Below the pieces are notes generated by a model, which made no database searches, was not told the origin of the DNA, and saw only the letters and a list, made by a program, of their open reading frames with translations. From Sulfitobacter sp. (GTDB taxonomy: Bacteria; Pseudomonadota; Alphaproteobacteria; Rhodobacterales; Rhodobacteraceae), in the NCBI GenBank assembly GCA_029252045.1, contig JAQXCD010000059.1:1-64000 (forward strand): DNA of 64,000 bases, in the 5' to 3' direction. Positions within the stretch are counted from its first letter, which is position 1. Each line of letters starts with the position of its first letter. Positions 55,302-64,000 of the stretch are shown piece after piece. A program made the position numbers and the translations under genes.

Positions 55302-56249
55302 GTGAAAGACATCGCATTGGCAAATCAGGGCAAATTCTCCGACGCGAAGGTGACGGCCAAAGGCGAGCCGCGCGCAACCGTCGCGCTGAGCAATCCACAA
55401 ACCCTGTGGTTCAACACCGGAACGCTGTGCAATATCGAGTGTACGAACTGCTATATTCTCTCCAGCCCCACCAATGATGCGCTGGTCTATATCACGGCGG
55501 AAGAAGTGCGCGGGTATCTTGACCAGCTAAAGGCGCGTAATTGGGGTGTGCGCGAAATTGCCTTCACCGGCGGTGAGCCCTTTATGAACCCCGAGATGAT
55601 CGGTATTGCGGAGGCGTCGCTGGCGCGCGGCTATGATGTTCTGATCCTCACCAACGCCATGCTGCCGATGATGCGCAAACGGATGCGCGAGGGCCTGTTG
55701 CGTCTGAACGCCTCCTACCCCGATAAATTGACGCTGCGCATTTCGGTGGATCACTACCGCGCAGACCTGCATGATGCAGAGCGTGGCAAAGGGGCACTGG
55801 CCAAGACGATTACGGGCATGAAATGGCTGTCAGAGAACGGGTTTACCATGGCTGTGGCGGGCCGGTCGGTGTTTGAGGACACAGACGCCGATAGCCGCGC
55901 AGGCTATGCCGCGTTCTACGCCGAGCACGGCTTCAATATTGACGCCGAAGACCCCGCGATGACTGTTCTTTTCCCCGAAATGGATGAAGCCGTCGAAGTT
56001 CCTGAAATCACAACAGCCTGCTGGGGTATTCTGGATAAATCCCCCGATGCGGTGATGTGTGCCTCCAGCCGGATGGTGGTCAAGCGGCGCGGCGCGGAAA
56101 AGCTGGCCGTGCTGGCTTGTACGCTGCTGCCCTACTCTCCCGAGTTCGAACTGGGCGAGACATTGGAGGAGGCCGAGCGCGATGTCGCACTCAACCATCC
56201 CCATTGTGCAAAGTTCTGCGTCTTGGGTGGGGCCAGCTGTTCGGCCTAA
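55302..56249 (+). CDS. Radical SAM protein of unknown specificity
   Basis: A 315-residue protein with the radical SAM cluster motif CNIECTNC in FNTGTLCNIECTNCYILS and the AdoMet-binding GGEPFMNPEM. LRISVDHYRADLHDAERGKG follows. The C-terminus holds extra cysteines (MCASSRMV, ACTLLPY, HPHCAKFCVLGGASCSA) that could ligate an auxiliary cluster, as in SPASM-type enzymes. The GTG at 55302 follows CGGAGGGTAAGCGG. Its 3' end overlaps the convergent DUF2855 gene by four bases. No precursor-peptide gene is evident nearby. Confidence 0.88.
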   Translation: MKDIALANQGKFSDAKVTAKGEPRATVALSNPQTLWFNTGTLCNIECTNCYILSSPTNDALVYITAEEVRGYLDQLKARNWGVREIAFTGGEPFMNPEMIGIAEASLARGYDVLILTNAMLPMMRKRMREGLLRLNASYPDKLTLRISVDHYRADLHDAERGKGALAKTITGMKWLSENGFTMAVAGRSVFEDTDADSRAGYAAFYAEHGFNIDAEDPAMTVLFPEMDEAVEVPEITTACWGILDKSPDAVMCASSRMVVKRRGAEKLAVLACTLLPYSPEFELGETLEEAERDVALNHPHCAKFCVLGGASCSA

Positions 56250-57310
56250 AGCTGGATGATATGCCCCTCACGCGGGTTGGCCGTGCCATCGGCGAGCGCG
56301 CCATAGACGCCCGCCGCCTCTGAGATTCCGCTGTGCACTTTTACGTCCAGCCAGCCCCCCGCATCTGCCGCCAGCCGCTTCCATGCATAGGTGATTTGCT
56401 TTTCGATCACCCCCACACCCCATTCCTCGCGCCGCTTGGCAATCTGGGCGGGGGCAAAGAAGAACTGCGGCTTCACGCCTTCCACTTTGTTCTGCGGCTG
56501 GAATTGGTCCCAATGGCTGATCCCAACGGCGGAGGAATGTTTAAGCTGCGCACCTAAGGTGCTGTGAACCTGTACTTTTACCTGTGCGTTGCCCGACATA
56601 TCGACATAGACAGACGGGACCTGCGGCAGCTGTGCAATTTCGTCATAGGTCAGAACCTGGTCGCAGGCGCCCAGCCCTTCGACAAAGCTGCGGTTGCGCG
56701 CGGAGGTCAGGCCGATGATCTTGTAATCGCGCGCCTCGGGCTCGGACAGATATTTGCACAGGCCCAGCCCCGTTTTGCACGAGGCACTGCCGATAATGAT
56801 CTGTTTGGCGCCAAAGCTGTCATTGTCCATCAGCCAGTCAAACAGCAGATAGGACGTGGCCAGCAGCGGTTGCAACAGCGCGCGCATGTGGTCATCGGCA
56901 GCAGAACCGCTGCGCACGGGCGTGTAGCGGTTGTAGACGGCGGGAAGCTCTGCGCGGTGGGCGGCAGCATCGACAAAACCGCCATGGCCATCGGCTTGCG
57001 GTGTGATCACCAACTCTTCTGCGAGTGGATAAAATCCGTAAAGTCGGGTGCCGACCGCCAGTTCGGTGCTGTCGCTCTCTACCACTTCTGCCGTGCCCCA
57101 GACAGGCACAAGGCCCTGCCCCTCAATCCCCGTGGGGAAGAAGTGCCAGTACCCGATGGCAAAGCCCGACGCCGCATAGGTCACATTGTTTGCCGTCAGT
57201 GCAAAACTGTCCAGTTTGAGCCGCGCCTGCCCTGCGCCCAGTGCTGTGGGGGGCACATCTTCGAGACGCGTGGTGGTGATTGTTTTGTGATCTGTCAGCA
57301 GGCGTTGCAT
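56246..57310 (-). CDS. DUF2855 family protein
   Basis: A 354-residue protein. The first ~130 residues have a GroES-like look (LKLDSFALTANNVTYAASG, GYWHFFP, PVWGTAEVVES). A Rossmann-like part follows (KQIIIGSASCKTGLGLCKYL, IIGLTSARNRSFVEGLGACD), as in medium-chain reductases, but the fold assignment rests on resemblance. These are the marks of DUF2855, whose function is unknown. The best guess is an NAD(P)H-dependent oxidoreductase. It stands alone, converging on the radical SAM gene. Confidence 0.87.
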   Translation of the reverse strand: MQRLLTDHKTITTTRLEDVPPTALGAGQARLKLDSFALTANNVTYAASGFAIGYWHFFPTGIEGQGLVPVWGTAEVVESDSTELAVGTRLYGFYPLAEELVITPQADGHGGFVDAAAHRAELPAVYNRYTPVRSGSAADDHMRALLQPLLATSYLLFDWLMDNDSFGAKQIIIGSASCKTGLGLCKYLSEPEARDYKIIGLTSARNRSFVEGLGACDQVLTYDEIAQLPQVPSVYVDMSGNAQVKVQVHSTLGAQLKHSSAVGISHWDQFQPQNKVEGVKPQFFFAPAQIAKRREEWGVGVIEKQITYAWKRLAADAGGWLDVKVHSGISEAAGVYGALADGTANPREGHIIQL

Positions 57311-57526
57311 AGGGGTGCTCCTCGCGTAATTTTCACCACCTTAGAGGGTGATTTTCCTGTCGGGTGCGTAACGTAGCGTCAGTGATTTTCCGGCACTATG
57401 GCGGGCAACTATTTAGATAGAACTGCTGTCGCTGCTAAAGTCGCAATCGCGGAACTAACTTTCAATATAAAGCAATGGCTTACGCTGTGCGCCCATAGTG
57501 AGCCAAGAGCAAGGGCACGGGCGGGA

Positions 57527-57555
57527 TTGCACCTTATATAGGGTCCGTTTATAGT
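57527..57555 (+). promoter_or_regulatory. Promoter of gyrA
   Basis: TTGCAC (57527-57532), a 17-base spacer and TATAGT (57550-57555) give a near-consensus promoter about 45 bases before the gyrA start. The rest of the 57311-57598 gap holds nothing else recognisable. Confidence 0.7.
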
Positions 57556-57598
57556 AAATCACAATATATAGAACACATCAGCCAAGCTGGGACAGACT

Positions 57599-60364
57599 TT
57601 GACCGATACGCCGGAAACTCCTGAAAACGAAGACGAAAACCGCCCCGAGCGGCCTGTATTTGACGGGCCTTCGGTCACGATCGAACATGAGATGCGGACA
57701 AGCTATCTCGATTACGCGATGAGCGTGATCGTGTCGCGCGCCATTCCCGATCTGCGCGATGGTCTGAAGCCGGTGCACCGCCGTATCCTTTATGCGATGC
57801 ATGAAGGCGGCAATACGGCTGATAAACCCTACCGTAAATCGGCGCGCGCCGTCGGTGATGTGATGGGTAAATATCACCCCCACGGTGACAGTGCTATCTA
57901 TGATGCGCTGGTCCGGATGGCGCAGGATTTCTCGATGTCGTTGCCGCTGCTGGACGGTCAGGGCAACTTTGGTTCCATGGATGGGGATAATGCGGCTGCG
58001 ATGCGCTATACCGAAGTGCGTATGGACAAGCCGGCGGCGTTTCTTTTGACCGACATCGACAAGGATACGGTCGACTTCCAGGATAACTACGACGGCAAAG
58101 ACCGTGAGCCGACCGTGCTTCCTGCCCGTTTTCCCAACATGCTGGTCAACGGCGCGGGTGGTATTGCGGTGGGTATGGCGACCAACATTCCGCCGCATAA
58201 CCTTGGTGAAGTAATCGATGCCTGTCTTGCGCTGATTGAAAATCCCGATCTGACGTCTGAAGACCTGATCGAATATGTCCCCGGCCCCGATTTCCCGACA
58301 GGCGGGATCATGCTGGGCCGTTCTGGTGCGCGCAAAGCGTATCTTGAGGGGCGCGGCAGTGTCATCGTGCGCTCCAAAACCCGCATCGAGGAAATCCGCA
58401 AGGACCGCTGGGCGATTGTGATCGACGAAATCCCCTATCAGGTGAACAAGGCCACCATGATCGAGCGGATCGCCGAAGCCGCCCGCGACAAGAAGATCGA
58501 AGGCATCGCCCACGTTCAGGACGAATCCGACCGTAACGGTGTGCGTGTGGTGGTTGAGCTGAAGCGCGATGCGACAGCCGAAGTGGTGATGAACCAGCTG
58601 TTCCGCTTTACGCCGATGCAAACCTATTTCGGCTGTAACATGCTGGCGCTGAACGGTGGCCGCCCCGAGACGCTGACCCTGCGCCGCTTCCTGACCTGCT
58701 TTATCGACTTCCGTGAGGAAGTTGTGGCGCGCCGGACGGCCTTCTTGCTGCGCAAAGCCCGTGAGCGGAGCCATATCCTGTGTGGTTTGGCCGTGGCCGT
58801 GACCAATATTGACGAAATCGTTGCCACCATCCGCTCCTCTGCCGATGCCGCCGAAGCGCGCGAAAAGCTGATGACGCGCCGCTGGCCTGCGGCCTCCATT
58901 CTGGAATACATCGCGCTGATCGACGATCCGACACATACGGCCAATGACGATGGCACCTATAACCTGTCAGAAACCCAAGCCCGCGCCATTCTGGAACTGC
59001 GTCTGCAACGCCTGACACAGATCGGCGTCAAAGAAGTCACCGACGAGCTGGAAGAACTGGCCGCCAAGATCAAGGAATACCTTGAAATTCTGGGCAGCCG
59101 TGACCGGATCATGGGCATCATCCGCGATGAGCTGTCCGAGACGCACGAGCTGTTCGCCGTGCCGCGCCGCACCCATATTGTCGACTGGTCCGGAGACATG
59201 GATGACGAAGACCTGATCGAGCGGGAAGATATGGTGGTGACTGTCACCTCCGGTGGCTACATCAAACGCACCCCGCTGGCCGATTTCCGCAGCCAGCGCC
59301 GTGGCGGCAAAGGTGTGTCCGGCATGGCCACCAAAGAAGAGGACGTGGTGACCACCCTTTTCGTAGCCAACACCCATACGCAGCTGTTGTTCTTCACGAC
59401 AGACGGCATGGTCTACAAGCTCAAGACATGGCGCCTGCCCCAAGGGGGTCGCACATCCAAAGGCAAGGCGATCGTCAATATTCTGCCGATCCCTGTCGGG
59501 GTTTCTATCGCGGCAATCATGCCAGTGGACCGTGACGAGAAAGAATGGGACGACTTGCAGGTGGTCTTTGCGACCTCCGCGGGTACCGTGCGCCGTAACA
59601 AACTGTCGGATTTCACCAATGTCATGCGGAATGGCAAGATCGCGATGAAGTTTGATGAAGAGAACGCAGATGTCACGCTGATCAACGCGCGTATCGCCAG
59701 CAATGATGACGATGTGATGCTGGTCACCAACTCGGGCCGTGCGATCCGCTTCCGCGCGACCGACGTGCGTGTGTTTAACTCCCGCGCCTCTATCGGTGTG
59801 CGCGGGATCAAATTGATCGGGGATGACAAGGTTGTTTCCATGTCGATCATCCGCCACTTCAACGCGGCCTCCGAAGAACGCACCGCTTATCTGAAAATGC
59901 GCCGTGCGATGGCGGGTCTGGCGGATGAAGTATCCGAGGACGACGAAGAAGCAGCACCCGCCGATCCGAACTTCTCGAACGAGCGTTATGTCGAGATGTC
60001 TGCCTCCGAAAACCTGATCCTGACGATCACGGCAAACGGCGCGGGCAAGCTCTCCTCCAGCCACGACTACCCGCTGCGGGGCCGCGGTGGCATGGGTGTG
60101 ACAGCGATGGACAAAGCCATGCGCGGCGGCGAGATCGTCGCCTCCTTCCCCGTCGAGATGGAAGACCAGATCATGCTGGCAACGTCCAAAGGCCAGTCGA
60201 TCCGCGTCCCGGTTGAAGGGATTTCCTTCCGCTCGCGCAGTGCAGGTGGTGTGAAGGTGTTTGACACCGGTAAGAACGAAATTGTCGTCTCGGTCGCGTG
60301 GATTGCGGAAGCAAATGACGACGTTGAGGGGGATGAGGGCGAAGCCGAGGAGAGCGCGGAATAA
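57599..60364 (+). CDS. gyrA: DNA gyrase subunit A
   Basis: A 921-residue type II topoisomerase subunit that cuts and rejoins DNA to introduce negative supercoils. The catalytic Tyr137 is in [11 protein letters not shown]. The quinolone-determining region [17 protein letters not shown] keeps Ser98 and Asp102 (E. coli Ser83/Asp87), the susceptible-type residues. The GyrA box QRRGGKG distinguishes it from ParC. An acidic tail ends the protein. The TTG start at 57599 is fixed by homology. A strong terminator follows. Confidence 0.97.
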   Translation: MTDTPETPENEDENRPERPVFDGPSVTIEHEMRTSYLDYAMSVIVSRAIPDLRDGLKPVHRRILYAMHEGGNTADKPYRKSARAVGDVMGKYHPHGDSAIYDALVRMAQDFSMSLPLLDGQGNFGSMDGDNAAAMRYTEVRMDKPAAFLLTDIDKDTVDFQDNYDGKDREPTVLPARFPNMLVNGAGGIAVGMATNIPPHNLGEVIDACLALIENPDLTSEDLIEYVPGPDFPTGGIMLGRSGARKAYLEGRGSVIVRSKTRIEEIRKDRWAIVIDEIPYQVNKATMIERIAEAARDKKIEGIAHVQDESDRNGVRVVVELKRDATAEVVMNQLFRFTPMQTYFGCNMLALNGGRPETLTLRRFLTCFIDFREEVVARRTAFLLRKARERSHILCGLAVAVTNIDEIVATIRSSADAAEAREKLMTRRWPAASILEYIALIDDPTHTANDDGTYNLSETQARAILELRLQRLTQIGVKEVTDELEELAAKIKEYLEILGSRDRIMGIIRDELSETHELFAVPRRTHIVDWSGDMDDEDLIEREDMVVTVTSGGYIKRTPLADFRSQRRGGKGVSGMATKEEDVVTTLFVANTHTQLLFFTTDGMVYKLKTWRLPQGGRTSKGKAIVNILPIPVGVSIAAIMPVDRDEKEWDDLQVVFATSAGTVRRNKLSDFTNVMRNGKIAMKFDEENADVTLINARIASNDDDVMLVTNSGRAIRFRATDVRVFNSRASIGVRGIKLIGDDKVVSMSIIRHFNAASEERTAYLKMRRAMAGLADEVSEDDEEAAPADPNFSNERYVEMSASENLILTITANGAGKLSSSHDYPLRGRGGMGVTAMDKAMRGGEIVASFPVEMEDQIMLATSKGQSIRVPVEGISFRSRSAGGVKVFDTGKNEIVVSVAWIAEANDDVEGDEGEAEESAE

Positions 60365-60387
60365 TCCCCAGCCCTTGTGAGAAATGC

Positions 60388-60421
60388 AAAAGAGCCACTT
60401 CTGATTGAAGTGGCTCTTTTT
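60388..60421 (+). terminator. Terminator after gyrA
   Basis: A perfect 14-base-pair stem AAAAGAGCCACTTC / GAAGTGGCTCTTTT with a TGATT loop runs into T. It may act on both strands. Confidence 0.93.
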
Positions 60422-60714
60422 CGTTTTCGTGTGTTCGAATTTTGATCCTGCCACAAACCTCCAACAACTTACCGATTTTTGAACGGGGTTTTTGGCAGGG
60501 TTGATCGGGGTTGTTTACGGATGTGTCAAAAAGGAGGGTTTTGGGAATGTTTGGTTAACTGTCAAATACATGAGACCAATAAAATTACACAATGTAGATA
60601 GGTGGAAGAATTAAAAACGAGAGCCATACGATAAGCCCAGGGTGGGACCGTAACCCTGTTTTCAAAGCAGCAAACGCTTATCTCGATGCGGCAGAAAACG
60701 AGTATTCAAGAGCG

Positions 60715-61125
60715 TTGACAAAGACGGGTTATTTGGACTTCCAGAATTGGTTCGTCGTTCACTACCTCACTGTGATTGCGACCGAACTTTTCGTGAAATC
60801 ATTTCTGGTAACGGTCACGCACTCAACCGTCATAAGCGAAGATGGACCAGATGACGAAAAATTTGAACATGCCTATCGTAATCACAAAACAGATTTGGAT
60901 GCGCTAGATCCGAAAGATGCTAAGGGACTAGAAGACTATCTCTCTGATCCTCTATTTGCTCTGTTGAAATCGGCATCGCCTAATAAAATTTCGCGAGGAC
61001 GCTACCCATACGAAGCTCATAATGGCTCCACTCGATTTCCAGTAGGTGATGAGGCTGGGCAGAAGTTAGTGGACGACTGGTTGATGCTTGCCCGCGCGCT
61101 TTCAAAGTATAAGCGGCACCCCTAA
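60715..61125 (+). CDS. Hypothetical protein, possibly HEPN-like
   Basis: A 136-residue frame from TTG 60715. Protein-like sequence continues upstream in the same frame (SPGWDRNPVFKAANAYLDAA) to a stop at 60595 without a normal start. The true N-terminus is therefore uncertain or was lost to a mutation; a GTG at 60602 is in another frame. The helical sequence YLTVIATELFVKSFLVTVTH followed by AYRNHKTDLDALDP loosely resembles HEPN RNase domains with an H-x-L-x-x-L segment. This is an inference. GC is clearly lower than in gyrA. An HNH nuclease follows 26 bases on. Confidence 0.5.
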   Translation: MTKTGYLDFQNWFVVHYLTVIATELFVKSFLVTVTHSTVISEDGPDDEKFEHAYRNHKTDLDALDPKDAKGLEDYLSDPLFALLKSASPNKISRGRYPYEAHNGSTRFPVGDEAGQKLVDDWLMLARALSKYKRHP

Positions 61126-61151
61126 TTTTGAGCAAAAGGCTAGAGGCGACA

Positions 61152-61466
61152 ATGGCGAATAAGTGGAATATTCCTAAGTGGCTTGAAGATGAAGTTCGGG
61201 AACGGGACAAGGTTTGCGTGTATTGCGGAAAATCGTTCACCACCAGTGAAATATCTAGCAAATCGGCTCCTAGCTGGGAGCATATAATTAATGATACCAA
61301 GATCATCACTAGAGATAACATTGCCCTTTGCTGTCGTGGCTGTAATGCAAGCAAGGGACAAAAAACGGTGTCTGTGTGGCTGCGATCTAATTATTGTAAG
61401 GATCGGAACATAGGCCATGATACTATAGCTACAGTTATTAAACAGGCGATCACAAAGGGGCAGTAA
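61152..61466 (+). CDS. HNH endonuclease domain protein
   Basis: A 104-residue protein with a zinc-stabilised HNH fold: CVYCGKSF, the His pair region PSWEHIINDTKII, NIALCCRGCNASKGQKTV. It has no other domain, so it is a small standalone nuclease. ATG 61152 is chosen; TTG 61128 would add eight residues. It is low in GC, co-oriented with the hypothetical protein before it, and inserted between gyrA and the carboxypeptidase gene. It could serve in defence, or be a remnant of a mobile element. Confidence 0.8.
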   Translation: MANKWNIPKWLEDEVRERDKVCVYCGKSFTTSEISSKSAPSWEHIINDTKIITRDNIALCCRGCNASKGQKTVSVWLRSNYCKDRNIGHDTIATVIKQAITKGQ

Positions 61467-61604
61467 ACCCTTCCAAAAACGACGGTTTTTGGAACAAGAA
61501 TTATCCCCTCATTTTCACCACATAAAGCGCGCATAAAATTTGTCTTTACGAAAGGTCAGAGCCTCCTGACCCGTCGTAATTTTCATGTTCGCGACATGTG
61601 GGCT

Positions 61605-63080
61605 TTACAGCCCGTAAATCCCGCTGAACTTCTCTTGCAGATACGCCAACAGTGGCACTTCGCTTGGCGCCTGACCTGCGGCGCGCTCGATCACGTCGCG
61701 TGGCTCATAGAGCCCACCATGGGTTTGCACATTTGCGCCCAGCCATGCAGTTGCGACGGATGTGTCGCCCTTGGCCAGATCGGCATCCAGATCAGGCAGC
61801 GCTTTGCGCATCGCCTCGTGCAGACAACCGGCGTAGACGTTGCCCAGTGAATAGGTCGGGAAGTAGCCGAACAAGCCTACGGACCAATGCACATCCTGCA
61901 ATACCCCGTTTGACGGTTTATCGACGGCATAGCCAAAGTCCGCCTCGAAACGGTCGTTCCATGCCGCCTCCAGCTCGCTCACTTGCAAGTCCCCCGCCAT
62001 CAAGGCGCGCTCCAGATCAAAGCGCATCAGGACGTGCAGGTTATATTGCAGCTCGTCCGCCTCGGTACGTATATAGCCTGCTCCCACACGGTTGACGGTA
62101 CCATAGAACGCCTCTTCGTCTTTCACGCCGAAATCGCCGAAGGCGTCTTTCATCTGCCCAAACAGCCAGCCCGTGAAGGCGCGGCTGCGGCCGATCTGGT
62201 TCTCGTAAATGCGACTTTGGGACTCGTGTACGCCCATGCTTACGCCACCGCCCAGCGGGGTAAGCAGATAGGCTTGGTCGATGCTCTGCTCATAGGCGGC
62301 ATGGCCGACCTCATGGATAGTAGAATAGAAGCAGTTGAATGGATCGGCGGGATTGGTGCGGGTGGTGATGCGCGCATCGTTCCCCGACCCAGACGAGAAC
62401 GGATGCACCGCTTTGTCCACGCGGCCGCGCGCCATGTCATAGCCAAATGTTTTGGCAAGCTGGCGCGTCAGTTTCATCTGCGCGCCCTCGTCAAAGGTGC
62501 CGCTGAGTGCCGCGGGCCCTTTGGCCGCGCGGACCGCTGCGCGCAACTCGGACAGCACGGGACGCATTGCGCCAAACATCGCTTCCAGTTCAGCGGCTGA
62601 GGTGCCCGGTTCATAATCAGCCAGCATTGCGTCATAAACATCGCCGCCGGCCGCCAGCGCCTGACCCTCTTCGCGCTTGAGCATGATCACTTCGGCCAAT
62701 GTCGGTGCGAAGGCTTTGAAATCGTTGTCAGCGCGGGCTTCGGCCCAAATGCCCTGCGCGGCTGAGGTGAGTTTTGCCAACCGGGTGGCAAGCGCTGCGG
62801 GCACTTTGCTGGTGCGTTCAAAACTGCGGCGGATGTGGCGCATCTGCGCCTGCCCCACGGTGTCCAGCGTCTTGTCATCAATTGCGGCCAGCCAGTCCGC
62901 CACACGCGGATCAATCCGGCGGGCATGTAGCACAGACTCCATCGCGGCCATCTCTTCCGAGCGCTGTGCCGCGGCGCCGCGTGGCATCATCGTCTCCTGA
63001 TCCCAGCCCAGACGCCCTGCCACCTGCCCCAATGCTTGGGTGCCGCGAGTGAATTCCATCAGTTCGTCGTAGGCAGTCAT
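61605..63080 (-). CDS. Carboxypeptidase Taq (M32 family metallopeptidase)
   Basis: A 491-residue zinc carboxypeptidase. The HEVGH metal motif is in FYSTIHEVGHAAYEQSID, followed by the second-ligand region GVHESQSRIYENQIGRS. M32 signatures RTEADELQYNLHVLMRFDLE and YFPTYSLGNVYAGCL are present. It removes C-terminal residues from peptides in the cytoplasm. The ATG at 63080 is chosen by homology. It overlaps the ctaA stop by four bases, an operon placement with no obvious functional logic. Confidence 0.94.
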   Translation of the reverse strand: MTAYDELMEFTRGTQALGQVAGRLGWDQETMMPRGAAAQRSEEMAAMESVLHARRIDPRVADWLAAIDDKTLDTVGQAQMRHIRRSFERTSKVPAALATRLAKLTSAAQGIWAEARADNDFKAFAPTLAEVIMLKREEGQALAAGGDVYDAMLADYEPGTSAAELEAMFGAMRPVLSELRAAVRAAKGPAALSGTFDEGAQMKLTRQLAKTFGYDMARGRVDKAVHPFSSGSGNDARITTRTNPADPFNCFYSTIHEVGHAAYEQSIDQAYLLTPLGGGVSMGVHESQSRIYENQIGRSRAFTGWLFGQMKDAFGDFGVKDEEAFYGTVNRVGAGYIRTEADELQYNLHVLMRFDLERALMAGDLQVSELEAAWNDRFEADFGYAVDKPSNGVLQDVHWSVGLFGYFPTYSLGNVYAGCLHEAMRKALPDLDADLAKGDTSVATAWLGANVQTHGGLYEPRDVIERAAGQAPSEVPLLAYLQEKFSGIYGL

Positions 63081-64000
63081 GTTTTGGCTCCTCTGAGCGA
63101 TGTCGTGATTGGATAGGCAGACAGGTGCCGCGCCTGCAGGATCAGCACCCAGCACAGAACGGCGAGGCCCTGATGCGCCAAGGCTACGGGCATTATGGCT
63201 GCAACCATTACGGTGGCAATACCCAGCAGGATTTGCGCGCTAAGTGCCAGCATCACAGCATTAAAGGCAAAACGCGTTTTCGGATGCGCCGATTTGCGCC
63301 CCCGCAACCAGACGACGATGGCAAAGGCCAGTAGCGCATAGCCGGTCATCCGGTGGATAAACTGCACCAACCCCGGGTTTTCGATGAAATTAGTCAAGAA
63401 CGGCTCAAGCACAAAGGCTTGTGGCGGGAAGAACTGACCGGCCATCAGGGGCCAGTCGGTATAGGTGCGCCCTGCGTCAATCCCTGCCACCAGCGCACCG
63501 ATGAGGATTTGCAGGAAGGTGAAATGTAACAAGCCTGTGGACAGACCGTAGAGCTTGCCCTCTTTCGCACGGCGGGCCTGCATCAGATCCCGCTCGGGTC
63601 GGCCCAGCGACAGGGCAAACCATGTGATGAAGCCCATGATCACAAAGGCCAGACCCAGATGGGTGGCAAGCCGCGTACTAGCAACCGTCACGATCGAAGT
63701 GCCAGAGGTCACACCGGAGGAGACCATCCACCAGCCGATCACGCCCTGAAGCCCGCCGAGCGCGCCCAGCAGCAGCAGGCGCGGCGTCCATCCTGTCGGG
63801 ATTTGACGGCGCAGCAGGAACCAGAAAAACCCGATAGCCCAGACAAGGCCAATCACGCGGCCCAGCTGGCGGTGCCCCCATTCCCACCAGTAGATTTCTT
63901 TGAAATCGGCCAGTGTCATCCATGCGTGTTGCAGGCGAAACTGGTCAATGGTCTGGTATTTGGCAAATTCGGCCTCCCAGTCTGCTGTGCTCAGCGGCGG
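63077..64000 (-). CDS. ctaA: Heme A synthase CtaA (partial, cut by window end)
   Basis: A COX15/CtaA-type membrane protein that oxidises heme O to heme A for aa3-type cytochrome oxidase. About 307 residues are visible with seven or so membrane segments. Marks are EIYWWEWGHRQLGRVIGLVW with the heme-ligand His, WWMVSSGVTSG, TRLATHLGLAF and NPGLVQFIHRMTGYALLAF. The frame continues beyond the ATG at 63919 to the window edge (AEFAKYQTIDQFRLQHAWM), so the start lies outside. Confidence 0.93.
   Translation of the reverse strand, partial: PPLSTADWEAEFAKYQTIDQFRLQHAWMTLADFKEIYWWEWGHRQLGRVIGLVWAIGFFWFLLRRQIPTGWTPRLLLLGALGGLQGVIGWWMVSSGVTSGTSIVTVASTRLATHLGLAFVIMGFITWFALSLGRPERDLMQARRAKEGKLYGLSTGLLHFTFLQILIGALVAGIDAGRTYTDWPLMAGQFFPPQAFVLEPFLTNFIENPGLVQFIHRMTGYALLAFAIVVWLRGRKSAHPKTRFAFNAVMLALSAQILLGIATVMVAAIMPVALAHQGLAVLCWVLILQARHLSAYPITTSLRGAKT

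Noticed and set aside
1-64000. Reassignment of TAG to an amino acid in this organism
   Set aside because: proA, olsA, phoB and the ATP-grasp gene end at TAG where homologs should end, so TAG is a working stop; only partial readthrough remains possible.
1-64000. CRISPR arrays, prophage modules, rRNA genes
   Set aside because: No regularly spaced repeats, no phage structural genes and no rRNA-like sequence were seen.

Overview
The window reads as chromosomal DNA of a marine alphaproteobacterium of the order Rhodobacterales (Roseobacter group). Supporting signs are the CtrA-pathway phosphotransferase ChpT, ornithine-lipid genes olsB-olsA, an L21 ribosomal protein with a C-terminal helix-hairpin-helix tail, a class II DAHP synthase, fused pyruvate-dehydrogenase-like E1 genes, long PstC/PstA proteins, and moderately high GC with many ATGA gene overlaps. 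The genus cannot be fixed from the sequence alone.

Layout. 1-1.5 kb: AT-richer accessory DNA with an IS3-family transposase remnant, ending exactly at the 3' end of a minus-strand tRNA-Ser(CGA), probably an island boundary. 1.7-3.4 kb: tandem DUF2059 exported proteins. 3.6-9.3 kb: rplU-rpmA, a LysE exporter, an acetyltransferase, obgE-proB-proA. 9.3-11.8 kb: chpT, a DUF3553 protein, olsB-olsA. 12-13.7 kb: rpsB-tsf. 13.9-18.6 kb: a broken ATP-grasp gene, a LuxR solo with aroQ, a PiT phosphate transporter and a Nudix hydrolase. 19-22.3 kb: a fused E1 alpha-beta dehydrogenase with a FabD-like acyltransferase. 22.3-31.8 kb (minus): yicC-gmk-gamma carbonic anhydrase-phoR-pstSCAB-phoU-phoB with a Pho box before pstS. 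32-35.9 kb: a frameshifted PAS gene, class II DAHP synthase, a GlxA-type regulator and another frameshifted gene. 36-41.8 kb: a Liv-type amino-acid ABC transporter operon. 41.9-43.5 kb: a broken HerA-like ATPase gene. 43.6-43.8 kb: two candidate small RNAs. 44-49 kb: an IalB-like protein and an operon of L,D-transpeptidase, lpxD, acyl carrier protein and ketoacyl synthase. 49-57.3 kb: DUF882 protein, Na+/H+ antiporter, zwf-pgl-pgi, a radical SAM protein and a DUF2855 protein. 57.6-64 kb: gyrA, a low-GC two-gene insertion (possible HEPN-like protein plus HNH nuclease), carboxypeptidase Taq and ctaA, which is cut by the window edge.

The most unusual property is the number of interrupted genes. 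Three genes (chpT, the ATP-grasp gene, the HerA-like gene) have an in-frame TAG, always followed by G, with conserved-looking protein continuing in the same frame. Two more (the PAS gene and the gene at 35.4-35.9 kb) carry single-base frameshifts. Since TAG also ends intact genes here (proA, olsA, phoB), ordinary mutation or sequence error is the default explanation. Stop-codon readthrough is the more interesting alternative. No CRISPR array, prophage or rRNA operon is present.
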